Of a stretch of DNA of 64,000 nt, positions 37,273 to 48,330 are shown piece after piece. How positions within the stretch are numbered: position 1 is the first letter of the stretch; every line of letters begins with the position of its first letter. The stretch is from the NCBI GenBank assembly GCA_020740775.1, contig JAHEWK010000015.1, forward strand, positions 868,001-932,000. Direction: 5' to 3'. The stretch is from Ilyonectria destructans. Taxonomy: Eukaryota > Ascomycota > Sordariomycetes > Hypocreales > Nectriaceae. A program made the translations under genes and the position numbers. The notes under the pieces are model-generated. The model worked only from the letters and a program-made list of their open reading frames with translations, was not told the DNA's origin and made no database searches.

Positions 37273-37475
37273 TTGCTGCCCCGGTCAATCCGTCGGTCCA
37301 TATCTATTTAGACATCTGGATCCCCGGACCTGGTCTTTTTTCCCTCCTCTCCCTCCCTCGCCATCCTTCCTTTCATCTTCTTCTTCAAGCTCTCTTCCGT
37401 CTCGGGCAGAGGTTCGAGGGTCTTGGAACCGAATTCCCACCACAGGAAGCCTTCGACAACTCGCCGTCGCCCATC

Positions 37476-39049
37476 ATGTCGCTCGAGTACAACGGCACGA
37501 CCGGCAAGGCCGATGATGGCTACTCATCCGGGGTCCACGACCTCAATGAGTTCTACGACGTACGTTGACTCCACTTACACGCTGCCACAAGAGAACTCCC
37601 AGCTAACACGATGCCTCCTGCAGACTGGTCACTTGACCTTCCTTACCATCAGCGCCGTTCTCGTGCTGCTGATGATTCCCGGTGTCGGTTTCTTCTACAG
37701 CGGTCTCGCCCGCCGCAAGTCCGCCCTCTCACTCATCCTCCTCTCCATGGTGTCGGTGGCCGTCATCAGTTTCCAGTGGTTCTTCTGGGGATACTCCCTA
37801 ACCTTCTCCCGCACTGGCAATGCCTTCCTCGGTGACCTGACCCAGTTCGGTCTCATGGAGACCATTGGTCAGCCCAACGGCTCCTCTGCGCTCCCTGACA
37901 TCCTGTTCTGCCTGTACCAGGGCATGTTCGCTGCCATTACGTGAGTTTTCTCCCGCTTCTTCCCATCTACAACACGGGACTAACACCCGCTCAGTCCCGC
38001 CCTCGCCATTGGCGCCGTCGCGGACCGCGGCCGCATGCTCCCCGCCATTGTCTTCATGTTCCTGTGGTCGACCGTCGTCTACGACCCCATCGCCTACTGG
38101 ACCTGGAACGCCAACGGCTGGCTGTTCAACCTCCCCAGCTACGACTTCGCCGGCGGAGGCCCCGTCCACATCTCGTCCGGCACCTGCGCCCTCGCCTACA
38201 GCTTGATGCTCGGAAAGCGCACCGGCTACAACAGCAACAACGGCCTCCCCTACCGCCCCCACAACGTCACCCACGTCGTCCTCGGAACGGTCTTCCTCTG
38301 GGTCGGCTGGTTCGGCTTCAACGGTGGTTCTGCCCTCGCCATGAACATCCGCGCCGTCATGGCCTGCTACGTCACCAACCTGGCTGCCTCGTGCGGTGGC
38401 ATCGCCTGGATGCTCCTCGATTACCGCCTCGAGAAGAAGTGGAGCACCGTCGGCTTCTGCTCCGGTGCCATCTGCGGCCTCGTTGCTATTACTCCGGCTG
38501 CCGGTTTCGTCAAGCCCTGGGCTGCCGTCATCATCGGTGTCTGCGGTGGAATCATCTGCAACTTCGCCACCAAGCTCAAGTTCGTCATCGGTGTCGATGA
38601 TGGTCTCGATATCTTTGCCGTCCACGGCATTGGCGGCATGGTTGGAAACATCCTGACCGGTATCTTTGGAACGTGAGTCTCACCGCTACTACATATCTCC
38701 CCTTGACAATAGCTAACCCCTCTCCAGCTCCGTCATTGCCAACCTCGATGGTGGCACTTACGACCCTATCGGCTGGGTCGAGCACAACTGGATCCAGCTC
38801 GGTTACCAGATCGCCGGCTCCTGCGCCGCCTTCGCCTGGTCCTTTGTCCTGACCTGCCTCCTGCTCTTCATCATGAACCTCATCCCCGGCCTGTCCCTGC
38901 GCGTGTCCGCCGAGGAGGAGGAGCTCGGCCTCGACGACGGCCAGCTCGGCGAGTTCGCCTACGACTACGTCGAGGTCACCCGCCAGATCGACAGCTCCGT
39001 TCACTCGTCTTCCGAGGCCAGCGCCCGCAACAGCCATGAGAAGGTCTAA
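37476..39049 (+). CDS. Ammonium permease of the MEP/AMT family
   Basis: Four exons (37476-37559, 37624-37940, 37995-38672, 38728-39049) give 466 residues. Introns of 64, 54 and 55 nt have GT/AG ends. The protein has about 11 membrane helices, starting with the TGHLTFLTISAVLVLLMIPG helix. It carries the AMT signature DFAGGGPVHISSG, the conserved Trp-rich PIAYWTWN segment, and the helix-end motif FAVHGIGGMVGNILTG with one of the two pore histidines. The C-terminal cytosolic tail keeps the conserved GxDxxxFGExAYDY-like element (GQLGEFAYDYVE) used in trimer regulation. It imports ammonium across the plasma membrane and resembles Aspergillus MeaA/MepA and yeast Mep1/Mep3. Which paralogue it is cannot be told without a tree. 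Regulation by a GATA factor is suggested by the upstream sites. Confidence 0.95.
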
Positions 39050-40291
39050 GGCCTTGACCGGAGGCGTGTTTGTTGTTTGACGACGGGACGTTGACGTCTT
39101 CCTTACGAAGATGCGGAGAGATGCGATGCTTGATACCACCATACCGTTTTACTAGTTTTCTCTTGAGTGCACGCTCATTCACCAAACATCATCAACCAGT
39201 ATAGATCAATCGTATACCCGTTTAATTTAAGTTGCTAAACATTTCTCTTCTCCAACACTTGACCCATCATTCCACCCACGTAAAGACCCAAGCATTAAGA
39301 GCAATCATACCATCCTATATATAGGTGACTTACGACTACAACGCCCAAGCCTCGTCCTGCACGACCAAAAATCCCCCTCCCAAATCTGAAATGCCTCAGC
39401 CTACGCAGCACGCCCAAATCGCATCATGCGTCTAGGGAAGAAGCGCCACCATCTGGAGACCCGGAGCGGTCGGAAGACCCTGCTTCCGCGGCTTGGTGCT
39501 GACATAGCAAATGCCGTGCTGCACGCAGACCGAAGTTCCGGGTGGTATTGGTTGATCGAAAGGGAATTCGCCGGTTGTTGCGCGATGGCACGCCCCGTGT
39601 GGGGAGAGAGTGTCTGACATACAGCTGCGTGCATCGCCAAGAAGGATCCAAGGGGATATGGATGGGTACATGTGTGTGTTTGTGCGCGTGTAGCTGACCA
39701 GTGAGTGCGACCATGCCACATAGACACCATCACTATAGCATATTCAACAAGTATTCATCCAGGAGTTGGTAGAAAGTTGAATTCCAGTGTCCATAGGGAG
39801 AGTCCCTTTCCATCGAAGAGCAATATCGTGTACCATAATTCTATCGCATATTCATTCCCCTTTGTCCCAGTTCCGCAGCGTCCCTCGCGGGCGAGCCTGC
39901 CTGTTGCTACTTCAAACCAATGCTCATAAACAACACACAAACACCAGGGCGCCGTTGCAATGCGCAGCGTTCTCCGCTGCGTTGCATGCTGCCCGTTCCC
40001 CTTGTGTGATCCTCCGGTGGTATCCATGGTCTTTGCCGTCGAGTCGTTGCCGCAAATCGCGACATGCCAAACACAAAAACTCCTCCCGATACGCTATGTG
40101 TCGTCTAAGCACCCCGTGCGTCCGAGGCACGCATATTCTAACTCCTTCCAGCCGTGTGAGCTTACATCAAGCTTGCCGGTATCAATAAGAATCATAGCAT
40201 ACCGTGCAAAGAGGTGGTTCCCCAAAAGCAGATGCTAATAGCATCGTCATGTCCGTTTCAACCCGAGTTGTAGAGCGGTAATTATGCCAAT
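39050..40291. other. Convergent 3' intergenic region
   Basis: 1.24 kb between the stops of the ammonium permease (+) and the F-box/LRR gene (-). It is AT-rich near the permease end, as expected of 3' UTR. No supported gene or RNA. Confidence 0.55.
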
Positions 40292-42697
40292 TTAATTCAT
40301 TCCGTCTGGCTGCGCGCCATCCCCTTGCTGCCGATGGATCGTCGCAGTGCTGGCTCCCATGGTGATGTCTCCGTTGACTCCGAAAGTAGCGCTCGCTTGC
40401 CGGGAACCTGAGCCGTTTCCGACCGTCGCAGCGCTTGCTTGACCGACACGAGGAGCATTCGCTGTTGGCAGGTTGTTAATAATGTTTGGGAAGGCTAGTG
40501 ATCCAAGCAATCCCGATGCCACAGCAGGCATAAACTGCTGCGACACGCCGCGGGCGACTTGTATCATAAAGGGATTCTGACCTGTGCCGGGCTGCGGAGG
40601 CGGCACCGGGATCGGTTGTGCAAAGCCCATGTTGACCGGTCCGTTGGCATCTCCGAGACCCATTGGGTTTTGGACTTGGGCATCCACTACCATGTCGGCA
40701 CCGTCCAGTCCTTCAAAATCGTTTTCCTCGTCGGCCATCTCGTCGTCGAAGCCCTCCCCGTCCACAGCAACGATAGCGCCCGTGGGTCGCGGTATGATCG
40801 GAAAGGGGTTTCTTCGATTGGGGTCGATGGGAAGACGGCCGTTTGGCCTCGATGGGAAGCTCTCCCGGAGCTCCTCAAACTGGGGTGAGGTGCCGAGGAA
40901 GTCGCGGAACTTGGGCACCATGGTACCGGAGAAAACGCAGAAAACGTCCCGCTGATGCTGTGTAAACTCTGCACAGAAAGTCAGTGCTGTTCTCAGCAAA
41001 ATCCTCGGGGGCTTACCTGGGGGTGCTGTTCGGCAGAAGGGTTGGAAATCATCCCGCTGGAAGGCAGCAACGCCAGTCAAGCTGAGGTGAGTGAGTCTAG
41101 GGCAGGAGTTGAGAAGCTTCATGATGCTCTGCGTGAATGTAAGTATATAACCCAGAGAAACACGGGACACGGGATCACCGACCTTAAGTGTTAGGTTGAT
41201 ACAGTAGCTGAGATGGACACGCTCCAAGCTCGAGGCATAGTACTCGCCACCCACAAACATTCCACTTGCATCTCTTCGTACTCTAGGGCGGTAGGCCGCC
41301 TCAGCGAGGGCAAACACAGAGTCGTCCGTGATGGAGCTGCACTTGACCAAGCCTATCCTCTTCAGCTTCGGGAGCAGTGCCAACCGCTTGACAGACTCGT
41401 CGGTCAGGTTGGTGCAGCAGCCGAGGTCGATGTATCGGATGCGGTTGCAGTTTTGGACCAGCTTCTTGACGCCCTCGTCCGTGATCTGCCCACAGTGGCC
41501 CAGATGCACGTAGTGCAGGTTCTTACCGAGCTTCGAGATGGCATGGACAGCTGCATCGGTGATGTTGCGGCACTTGGCCAGGACGAGGTTTCGGAGGCGT
41601 GGGGCAACATCAATAAGCTTCTGGACCGCCGCGTCGGTCAGGCGGGTGCAGGATGTAAGGTCAAGGATGCGGAGGTGTTCAAAGATTCGGTTAGGAGGCA
41701 GAGACAGAAAGGCCTCGTCGTCGATGAGGTCGCAGCTCGCCAATCGTAGCTCGCGCAGGCAGTTGCCCCTAGCCAGCAGCGACGTCACCGGGCCGTTGCC
41801 AATCCAGGTACACTGATGAAGATCTATTTCAAGAATGTTGGGGCAGTGCTCAGCAAAGGAGAGAATGGCATCATCCCGGAGCTGATTACACTCGTTGAGT
41901 TTCAACTACAAGTTAACAAAAGGTTAGTAAACTGACACAGGAGCCTGGAGGATTCATGACCATACCCGCTTGATGAACTTGCAACTGTGCGCTAGAGCAA
42001 TCATGCTCTCGTTGGAGATGTTCTCGCAGCCCGAAATGTTCAAACCCTGGAGCCGCTTGCAGTGCTCGGCTATGGCGTTGATGGACCGTTCGGTGATGTT
42101 CTTGTCGTTGGAAATGTCCAGGGCCAGCAACGAGTTGCTGTTTTCAACCAGGGCAATCAAGCCCGAGTCGGTCAGACCGCGGCAGTTTGTGAGGGTCAAG
42201 CGTTCGACGCGGGTACAGACGGACAGAGGCATGACACTGCCATCGTTGACTTTATCGGCGAGGGCCGCCAAGTTCAGGCGCTTGATGAAGTCGCGGTAGC
42301 TGAAGAAGGGTTGCTCGAGGCCTAGGGTCTGGCAAATACTGCTGTGCTTCTTCCAGTCGGTGCAGGCAGGGCGGTGCCACAGCAGGTCGACGGCATTCCT
42401 AGCCCAGCGCTTGGAGACGAGCATGGAGTGGTAGAGGTCGGAGGTGGAGCTGAGCTTGGAAAAGACGCTGATCAGGATCTCGTTGGGCAGGCGGTTAACC
42501 GGCGGCCAGCAGGTATCGTCGACGGCCATGTCCTGGATGTTCGGGACGCCGAACGAGGACTGCGAGTCGTTGGCGCCGAGGAAGAAGTCGGACTCTTCGT
42601 TGTCGGCGGGCGCGGGGGAATTGGTTGACGACGACGACCGGGAGTCATCCTGCTCGTCAGCTGCGGCGGCAGCAGGGCCAGGGCGAGCGGCGGCCAT
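40292..42697 (-). CDS. grr1: F-box / leucine-rich-repeat protein, Grr1-like SCF ubiquitin ligase subunit
   Basis: Four exons on the minus strand (42697-41966, 41905-41183, 41128-41017, 40968-40292) give 747 residues. The first in-frame ATG is 42697 (MAAARPGP). The frame extends 37 codons upstream but without Met. An F-box (NRLPNEILISVFSKLSS) lies at about 67-110. About twelve cysteine-type LRRs follow (LDLTSCTRLTDAAV, YVHLGHCGQITDEGV, YIDLGCCTNLTDESV). The C-terminal 250 residues are acidic, then Pro/Gln/Gly-rich. Grr1 (GrrA in Aspergillus) brings phosphorylated targets such as G1 cyclins to the Skp1-cullin-Rbx1 ligase and links nutrient sensing, cell cycle and fruiting. The second intron (41182-41129) is exactly 54 nt without a stop, so its retention would add 18 residues. 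Confidence 0.93.
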
Positions 42698-44675
42698 GGC
42701 GTCGGGCGGAGGAAGCGAGATGGAGAACGGAGCAGACCAAGGCGAGGATGGATCGATCGCGGAGATGCTGGTTGCGGGTTGCAAGGGTGCGAGGCTCGAC
42801 GGGGCCAAGGATTCGGTTGATGAGGGAGGGAGTGGGTGAGAGTGGGTTTGGCCAGCGGCAGTACTATGTACTCTCTATAGGCGGCCGTTCACGATGGCAG
42901 CAGCAGCAGCCGCCGAAGACACAGCGTCTCTCGCCGTGCTCTGGTCGACGCGCAGCGGAGGGGGTGCGGCGGGGTCTTCGGCCGGGTTTTTGTATTCGCT
43001 GCAGCCCGGGGATCGCGAGGCGTGGTTTGCGGCGGCGGCGACGTCGGGAGTTGGGTTGTGATGGTGGTAGAGGTGAAAGCGGTGGTGTTGGCGATGGTGG
43101 GTGGATGATGGTTTGGAGAGACGGACACAAACGAAACGGCACCGTACTCGCTAGTTAGTGGTCGATTTGAGCGCGGCGGCACCGCAGCCGAAATAGACAT
43201 GGAACCTAAACAGGGCGGAGACTGGCTGGGGACCTTGGGGGACTTTGGGCTGCGCTAGGCTGGGCTTGGGCTTCCAGTCGCCTGCGTTTTGTGTCGCTCC
43301 AGGCCAGCCTCCACTGGTTTCAGCCTCGTCGGAGGAGCCCTTTAGCGGCCAGTGCCCTGGAGGCGCGCTGTGACGGCAGAGTGTTACAGGGCGTCGCAAT
43401 GCTGTTTCCAGCGGGCCTCGCCCCCTCAGCGCTCTCGGGGCATTAATTTAGGGGGGAGCCAGCCCGAGCGTCAGGCCCTGCGGGGGGAGGATTCAAGGGA
43501 TCTGCCGCGGGCGGTGGGGTCCAGTCCACCGAACCGTAGATTAACGCGGGTCCTTGGTGCGCGAACCAGATGGGCATAAAACATAGCCCCGGACACCCCG
43601 GAGAAACAACAAGGCCCGTGACAATGGCATGCAATTGGGATGACGGGCGCAATGTCTCGCTATTAGAGAGCCTTCTCTTCCAAGGCTGAACGGGCGGCCA
43701 CACGAATCGCGGGGTGGGCTGTGTGTGGAATGGGAGGAGAGCCAGCAGCACGTAACATTCTGACGCGGGGCATTGAAAACGAGGCCTGAGTCGCACAGAG
43801 GGACAAGAATAAACACTCAACCCTCTTCGCTCAAGCCAGGAGACGGTCTGTAGACTCGACTCGGTTCGCTCGGGCCACTTGCTTTTGCTGTTTTCCTGTT
43901 CCTGCGTATTCTAGATTCCAGTCTGTCCCGCCTCATCGGCATCTCCAGGTACACTTGTGGCGGGAGGCTACACGCTACACTGCGCTGGCTGGAGCAAAAC
44001 GTCAGCACAATCACCACCAACCACAACGGGACGAAGCCTCCAGAAGACCAGGCAAATGAGCTGCAGGCGGCCATGATTAACAATCACCTCCCAGGGCATT
44101 TTCCATCACCAGGCCGTTTGTCTCTCTTCTGCCCTCTCTATCTATGTCTCCTGTGCAAAGTGATGTGCATGTGCAGACTGCATCCTTAGTCTGTGTGATA
44201 CAACCTGCATTCCCACGCCGCATCCTCTTGTCACGTTCCATTGTGACCAACAGGTGATGTTCTCACATCACCAACCACATGACAGGGGCTATGTTCAAGA
44301 CAACCACATCAAGTGATGGTGACTCAACCGGTCCAAGTGTAGCTCAGTACGACAGCCGACCGTCCTCGCACCAGCGTCAACAGCTCCTCTCGTCGTCCGT
44401 CCAACATCAACCTAAAAGTCCAGGGTAGCTCGCCGTGAGATGTGACGTCGACGCACCTAGATTAGATAACATCACGTGGCGGGGTAACCCCAATCGGATC
44501 GTACGTTTTCCCGTCAGATCTGACATAACGGAGCTGTGCTTCGCGGTCAAGCTGTAGAAGACCGACCCACGACACCTTTCGACACATCCCCACCCTTCAA
44601 TGGATTTCTCCTGATCCGTTGCCTCGACCTGCGACTTGATTCTGTAAATATACTGTCGCCAAGGCCACCGCCGCC
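42698..44675. other. Divergent 2-kb intergenic region
   Basis: The region lies between the starts of the Grr1-like gene (-) and the chalcone-isomerase-fold gene (+). It should hold both promoters and leaders. Open frames of 80-180 codons on both strands overlap each other in a GC-rich area (42.4-43.2 kb) and look like shadows. No other gene is supported. Confidence 0.55.
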
Positions 44676-45848
44676 ATGCTCCGTCCCTCGACCCTCCGTC
44701 CCGTCCTCCGGGCCCAGCGGACTCAATGCGCCGCAGTCCTCCATGCGTCCCGCCGGACCATGTTCTCGCAGCGCCAATCCCGTCTGACCGATGACTACGA
44801 CGTCAACCAGCTCAATTCGAAGCGCCGCGACTACGAGCAGAACCGCACTGCATTCCTTGCCGCCGGTGCCATTGCTGGCATCCTCGCATTCGGCTACACG
44901 GCATGGAAGCTCAAACAGGCTCTCGATCTCCAAAGTGAGAAAGAGAAGCGCGCCGTCAAGTGCGACGCCACAATCCCCACCGAGACTTTCAAGACCGAGG
45001 GGGGGGAGAAGCGCAAGGTAGTGCTCCACGACGAAGAGGGGCACGAGGTTGTACCCACGGGGAACAAGACCATCAAGCTATTCCCTCGAACAATCAACAT
45101 CGAGGAGCTCACCTCGGCACAAAAACCAGCCAGCCCTATTGCTGCCGCCCTTTCCGACCAGCAGGGCACGGAGTTTACCTTGGTTGGGCTGGGAACAAGG
45201 ACAGTGACGTTTATTGGCATCGAGGTGTACGTCGTTGGCTTCTACGTTGCCACGCAAGACATCGCCAAGCTGCAAAACTACCTCGTCAAGAAGATCAACC
45301 CCTTGGCGACCACCTTGATTCCTTCGGAGAAGGATGCCCTGCGCAAAGCGCTGCAGGACCCCATCGAGAGTGAGGAGACGTGGGATACGGCCTTCAAGGA
45401 TTCTGGGTGCCGCACTGCGTTCCGCATCGCCCCGGTCAGGGACACCGACTTCCCTCACCTGCGTGACGGCTTGGTTAGAGCCATCACTGCCCGCTCGGGA
45501 CACAACGAGGCTTACAAGGACGAGGCCTTTGGTACCGCCATGAAGACGTTTAAGCACATGTTCCAACGAGGTCTCGTTCCTAGGTCCAAGGAGCTGCTCT
45601 TAGTCCGCAACGATGTGGGCAAACTGTCCATCATCTACGATGGGGGCGACAAGCACAAACCCCAGAAGAGCCTTTTGGGAACGGTGGACGACGAACGGTT
45701 GTCGCGACTACTTTGGCTCAACTACCTAGGCGGCAAGAAGGTGGCCTCGGAGGAGACTCGCCAGAGCATCATCAACGGAATCATGGAGTTTGTCGAGAGG
45801 CCCATTGGCACCGTTGCGACCCAGGTCGTTGCGGCGCAAGCCCTATAA
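44676..45848 (+). CDS. Mitochondrial chalcone-isomerase-fold protein (AIM18/AIM46-like)
   Basis: A single exon of 390 residues from the ATG at 44676 (context GCCGCCATGC). The N-terminus is basic and rich in Arg/Ser/Ala (LRPSTLRPVLRAQR), fitting a mitochondrial presequence. One membrane helix follows at about 60-80 (FLAAGAIAGILAFGYTAWKL). The C-terminal two thirds hold the chalcone isomerase-like fold: EFTLVGLGTRTVTFIGIEVYVVGFYV, then FRIAPVRDTDFPHLRDGLVRAI and GLVPRSKELLLVRN. Yeast relatives Aim18 and Aim46 lie in the inner mitochondrial membrane and lack flavonoid isomerase activity. Their molecular role is poorly defined, with heme-related functions proposed. This is therefore not evidence for flavonoid metabolism. 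Confidence 0.88.
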   Translation: MLRPSTLRPVLRAQRTQCAAVLHASRRTMFSQRQSRLTDDYDVNQLNSKRRDYEQNRTAFLAAGAIAGILAFGYTAWKLKQALDLQSEKEKRAVKCDATIPTETFKTEGGEKRKVVLHDEEGHEVVPTGNKTIKLFPRTINIEELTSAQKPASPIAAALSDQQGTEFTLVGLGTRTVTFIGIEVYVVGFYVATQDIAKLQNYLVKKINPLATTLIPSEKDALRKALQDPIESEETWDTAFKDSGCRTAFRIAPVRDTDFPHLRDGLVRAITARSGHNEAYKDEAFGTAMKTFKHMFQRGLVPRSKELLLVRNDVGKLSIIYDGGDKHKPQKSLLGTVDDERLSRLLWLNYLGGKKVASEETRQSIINGIMEFVERPIGTVATQVVAAQAL

Positions 45849-46144
45849 CCTCATGGGCTTTTATGAATAGGGAGAAAATGTACATTATGGCAACAGGGCA
45901 TCGAGTGGCTGGATATGTAACAATAGGCACGGACACAACTCAGCAACTCATGTCGAGACACAACATCAATTGACTTAACCCCTTTCAGCAGGGAAGATAT
46001 CACATTACTGTGGTAAGGTCGTCTATTCAGCTATTCTATGGCTTGGAACTAAACGCCTTCATCTAAGCACTCTCGTCTATAGTCTGGAACTAAGCGCAAT
46101 CAGCTCCCACCCCACATGTCGTTCACGGAGATCACTCAGGATCC

Positions 46145-46681
46145 TTACGCGGACAGAGCACCAGCATCGGTAAGCAGAGCCTTGAGCTTGCCGGACGAGC
46201 GCAGGCTCTGGAGGTCAGAGTTTCCACCAATGGACTTCTGCAGGATGAAGGTGTTGGGGACGGTGCGCTGGCCGGTGAGCTCCTCGATGGCGTCCTGAAG
46301 GGCACTGCCGTCGGCTGCGGGACAGAGAGTTAGCTCAGACCCTCATAGGCTTTTTGGGAGGGGTGGGGGACGACATACAGGCCTGGTCGAGCTCAAAAGC
46401 CTCGAAGTTGGCGCCCATGCCCTGTAGAGCTCTCTTGGTCTCCTTGCAGTACGGGCAGTACGACTTGGAGAAGACGACTATTGCGAACGAGGGTCAGTCA
46501 GGACAAGAACGGGACGAGGCCATGCGCCCCACCAGCCGCAGGGAGCGGAGGCGGTGGAGAGGGGAAACAGGAACGTACCAACGGGGTTGTCGTTGATGAG
46601 CTGCTGGACCTTGTTGGAAGCTTCGGCCATTGTGTTGGGACTGGTGGGTCGGTTGAAGAAGATAGAACGGAGGAAGTTCAT
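46145..46681 (-). CDS. Dithiol glutaredoxin
   Basis: Three exons on the minus strand (46681-46579, 46477-46379, 46314-46145) give 123 residues. Introns are 101 and 64 nt. The active site is SYCPYC with Cys at 42 and 45. The glutathione-binding TVPNTFI segment with its cis-Pro follows, then GGNSDLQSL near the C-terminus. It reduces disulfides and glutathione-mixed disulfides with GSH. Two in-frame start codons are visible: the first (46681) adds MNFLRSIFFNRPTSPNT, a basic amphipathic leader that could direct mitochondrial import. The second (46630, MAEASNKV) would give a 106-residue cytosolic form, as in yeast Grx2. Confidence 0.94.
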
Positions 46682-48330
46682 GGGGTTGGTTTCGAAATGG
46701 GAAGACGACGGGGCGAGCGGCAATTAATATCTATTCCAGAAAGCGGCTGGGGCGCAAAACAGTGTTTGATAATGGGAGCGAGGGAGACGGGAGAGGCGTG
46801 CTTTGTCATGCAACCGAATGGGTCGTGGGTGGTGTAGGCGCGGCGTATGAGCAAGTCTGGTTGATAATCGAAGGGATTGGATGCCGAAGTAATGATGCAA
46901 TGATGCCATCAATGCGCCGCCGAGGCTGTTTGGACCTTTTTTCCTTCTGGGCCCATCAAACCCCGGCGGTGGCACCGAGAACGCCCTGATGCCATGCAGC
47001 CCCTCCAAAAGATTCCAAAGATTGAGGGGCCCGTTTAGGACTAGCGGCGGTTATTTGGGGATGCTTGCTCCGGCTCTGTCGCATCGGTTGTTCGGGCTCC
47101 CGGGCTGAGTTCGGGGGACGGAGCACGGCAAGTCTGCGCTGAGATTAGGTAATTCATCATGAACTCTTCGCTCACCCCGCTCCGGGTCGCATCTGGGGCG
47201 CCAGGTCGCCCTACGCACAGTGGCTGAAATCCAGTGGACGACTGTGGGACACACAGAGGTTGGCCCCTTGTTACGTAGGACGAGATCCCTCACGAGGTCC
47301 CCTAATTTTAACCTCCACGGGGTTTCTCCTTCTTGCGCCCACTTGGCCGAGTACGGGCTAGGCCCCCTAAAACTTCAGGCCCCCGAAGCGCTGGAACCTG
47401 CTAGCATCCTCCGTAGATGCCGCTGGAAACCTCCCTAATTCCAGCCTCCCCCCCCAGAGGCAGCCAGAACAGGCCACGCGCAAGGGGTGCCAGCATGTAA
47501 TTACGTACGGACGCGTCCCATGTCAGATGGCATGCGGCTCAAATCTCACTTTCAAAAAAGTGTCCTCCAACTTTATTGCCAGTTTGCATCTCCATTCCCG
47601 TCTCCATCTCCATCTTCCATCTCCGCCCTCCTCTCGTCGATATCCCTTTGGCAATCGTCCTGTCCCCAGAGATCCTCGTCCTCTCTCCTTCTGCATGAGG
47701 CCATCGTCATCCCTCCAGTGCCTCTCCGCATCACACGCCGTCCCCTCCAACCCGGCATCCGACCAATCGCATCCTCCCGGCCCGCATCTCGCCTCTCGCC
47801 AGCGTCCCTAGCTGTCCAGACTTGCATCATCATCATCATCCCACACCACACCCAGTCCGACCGACGTGCTACGTACTTACGCAGCGCAACCCGACCAACC
47901 TGCGCCCACGCCTGAGCCCCTCACAGTGCCCTCCCGACTCGACGCAGACGCGCTCGCCGCACCAACGACCGCGCAGCAAGCCTCCTTAGTCGAACCTGCT
48001 TTTCGCCGCTCCCCGCTGCCCACTGCCAACTCACGCGTCGTCCACGGCCAGCCTCGACTTGTCGCTGGGAATCCCCTGGACCCTGGGTCGTGATCGTCGT
48101 CCGCTGCCGCCACCCGCTCGTCAACCTTTCCACGCCTGTCCTCGCGCTCCACATCAGCCCACGACCAGATCAAGGAACGGCTCGTTCGACCGACGCCGTC
48201 TCCCTTTCACGTCGCCCTATTCTTGCCTCACTCCCGCAACTGGGCTTGGGCAATCGCTGCATCTGCACCCGCATCTGCATCTGCATTTGCTGCATCTCCC
48301 TCCCCCTCCTCTCTCCGCATCTGTCTCTAG
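46682..48330. other. Divergent region; right part is a pyrimidine-rich, ATG-free leader
   Basis: The region lies between the glutaredoxin gene (-) and the BAG gene (+). From 47698 on, the plus strand has no ATG at all and is rich in C and T, with small CAT and CATCTG repeats, as expected for the 5' leader of the BAG gene. No other gene is supported. Confidence 0.6.

Larger units (their letters stand above)
32868..37475. other. 4.6-kb non-coding region before the ammonium permease
   Basis: No reading frame joins into a recognisable protein. The frames are short, overlap on both strands and lack splice patterns. The right half is rich in exact GATAAG sites (listed separately), and the last ~450 bp are pyrimidine-rich, like a fungal 5' leader. 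Part of it is probably a long nitrogen-responsive promoter. An undetected small gene or ncRNA between 33 and 36 kb cannot be excluded. Confidence 0.5.

Noticed and set aside
37798..38625. 275-codon frame on the minus strand
   Set aside because: It lies exactly antisense to the ammonium permease and is produced by its GC-rich third positions. The permease frame is unmistakable.
42395..43158. Open frames of 90-180 codons around the Grr1 start
   Set aside because: They overlap on both strands in GC-rich DNA and the leader of the gene, start mostly at non-ATG codons, and show simple Arg/Gly composition.
44676..45848. Reading the chalcone-isomerase fold as flavonoid biosynthesis
   Set aside because: Fungal members (Aim18/Aim46 type) carry a mitochondrial presequence and membrane helix and are not flavonoid enzymes.
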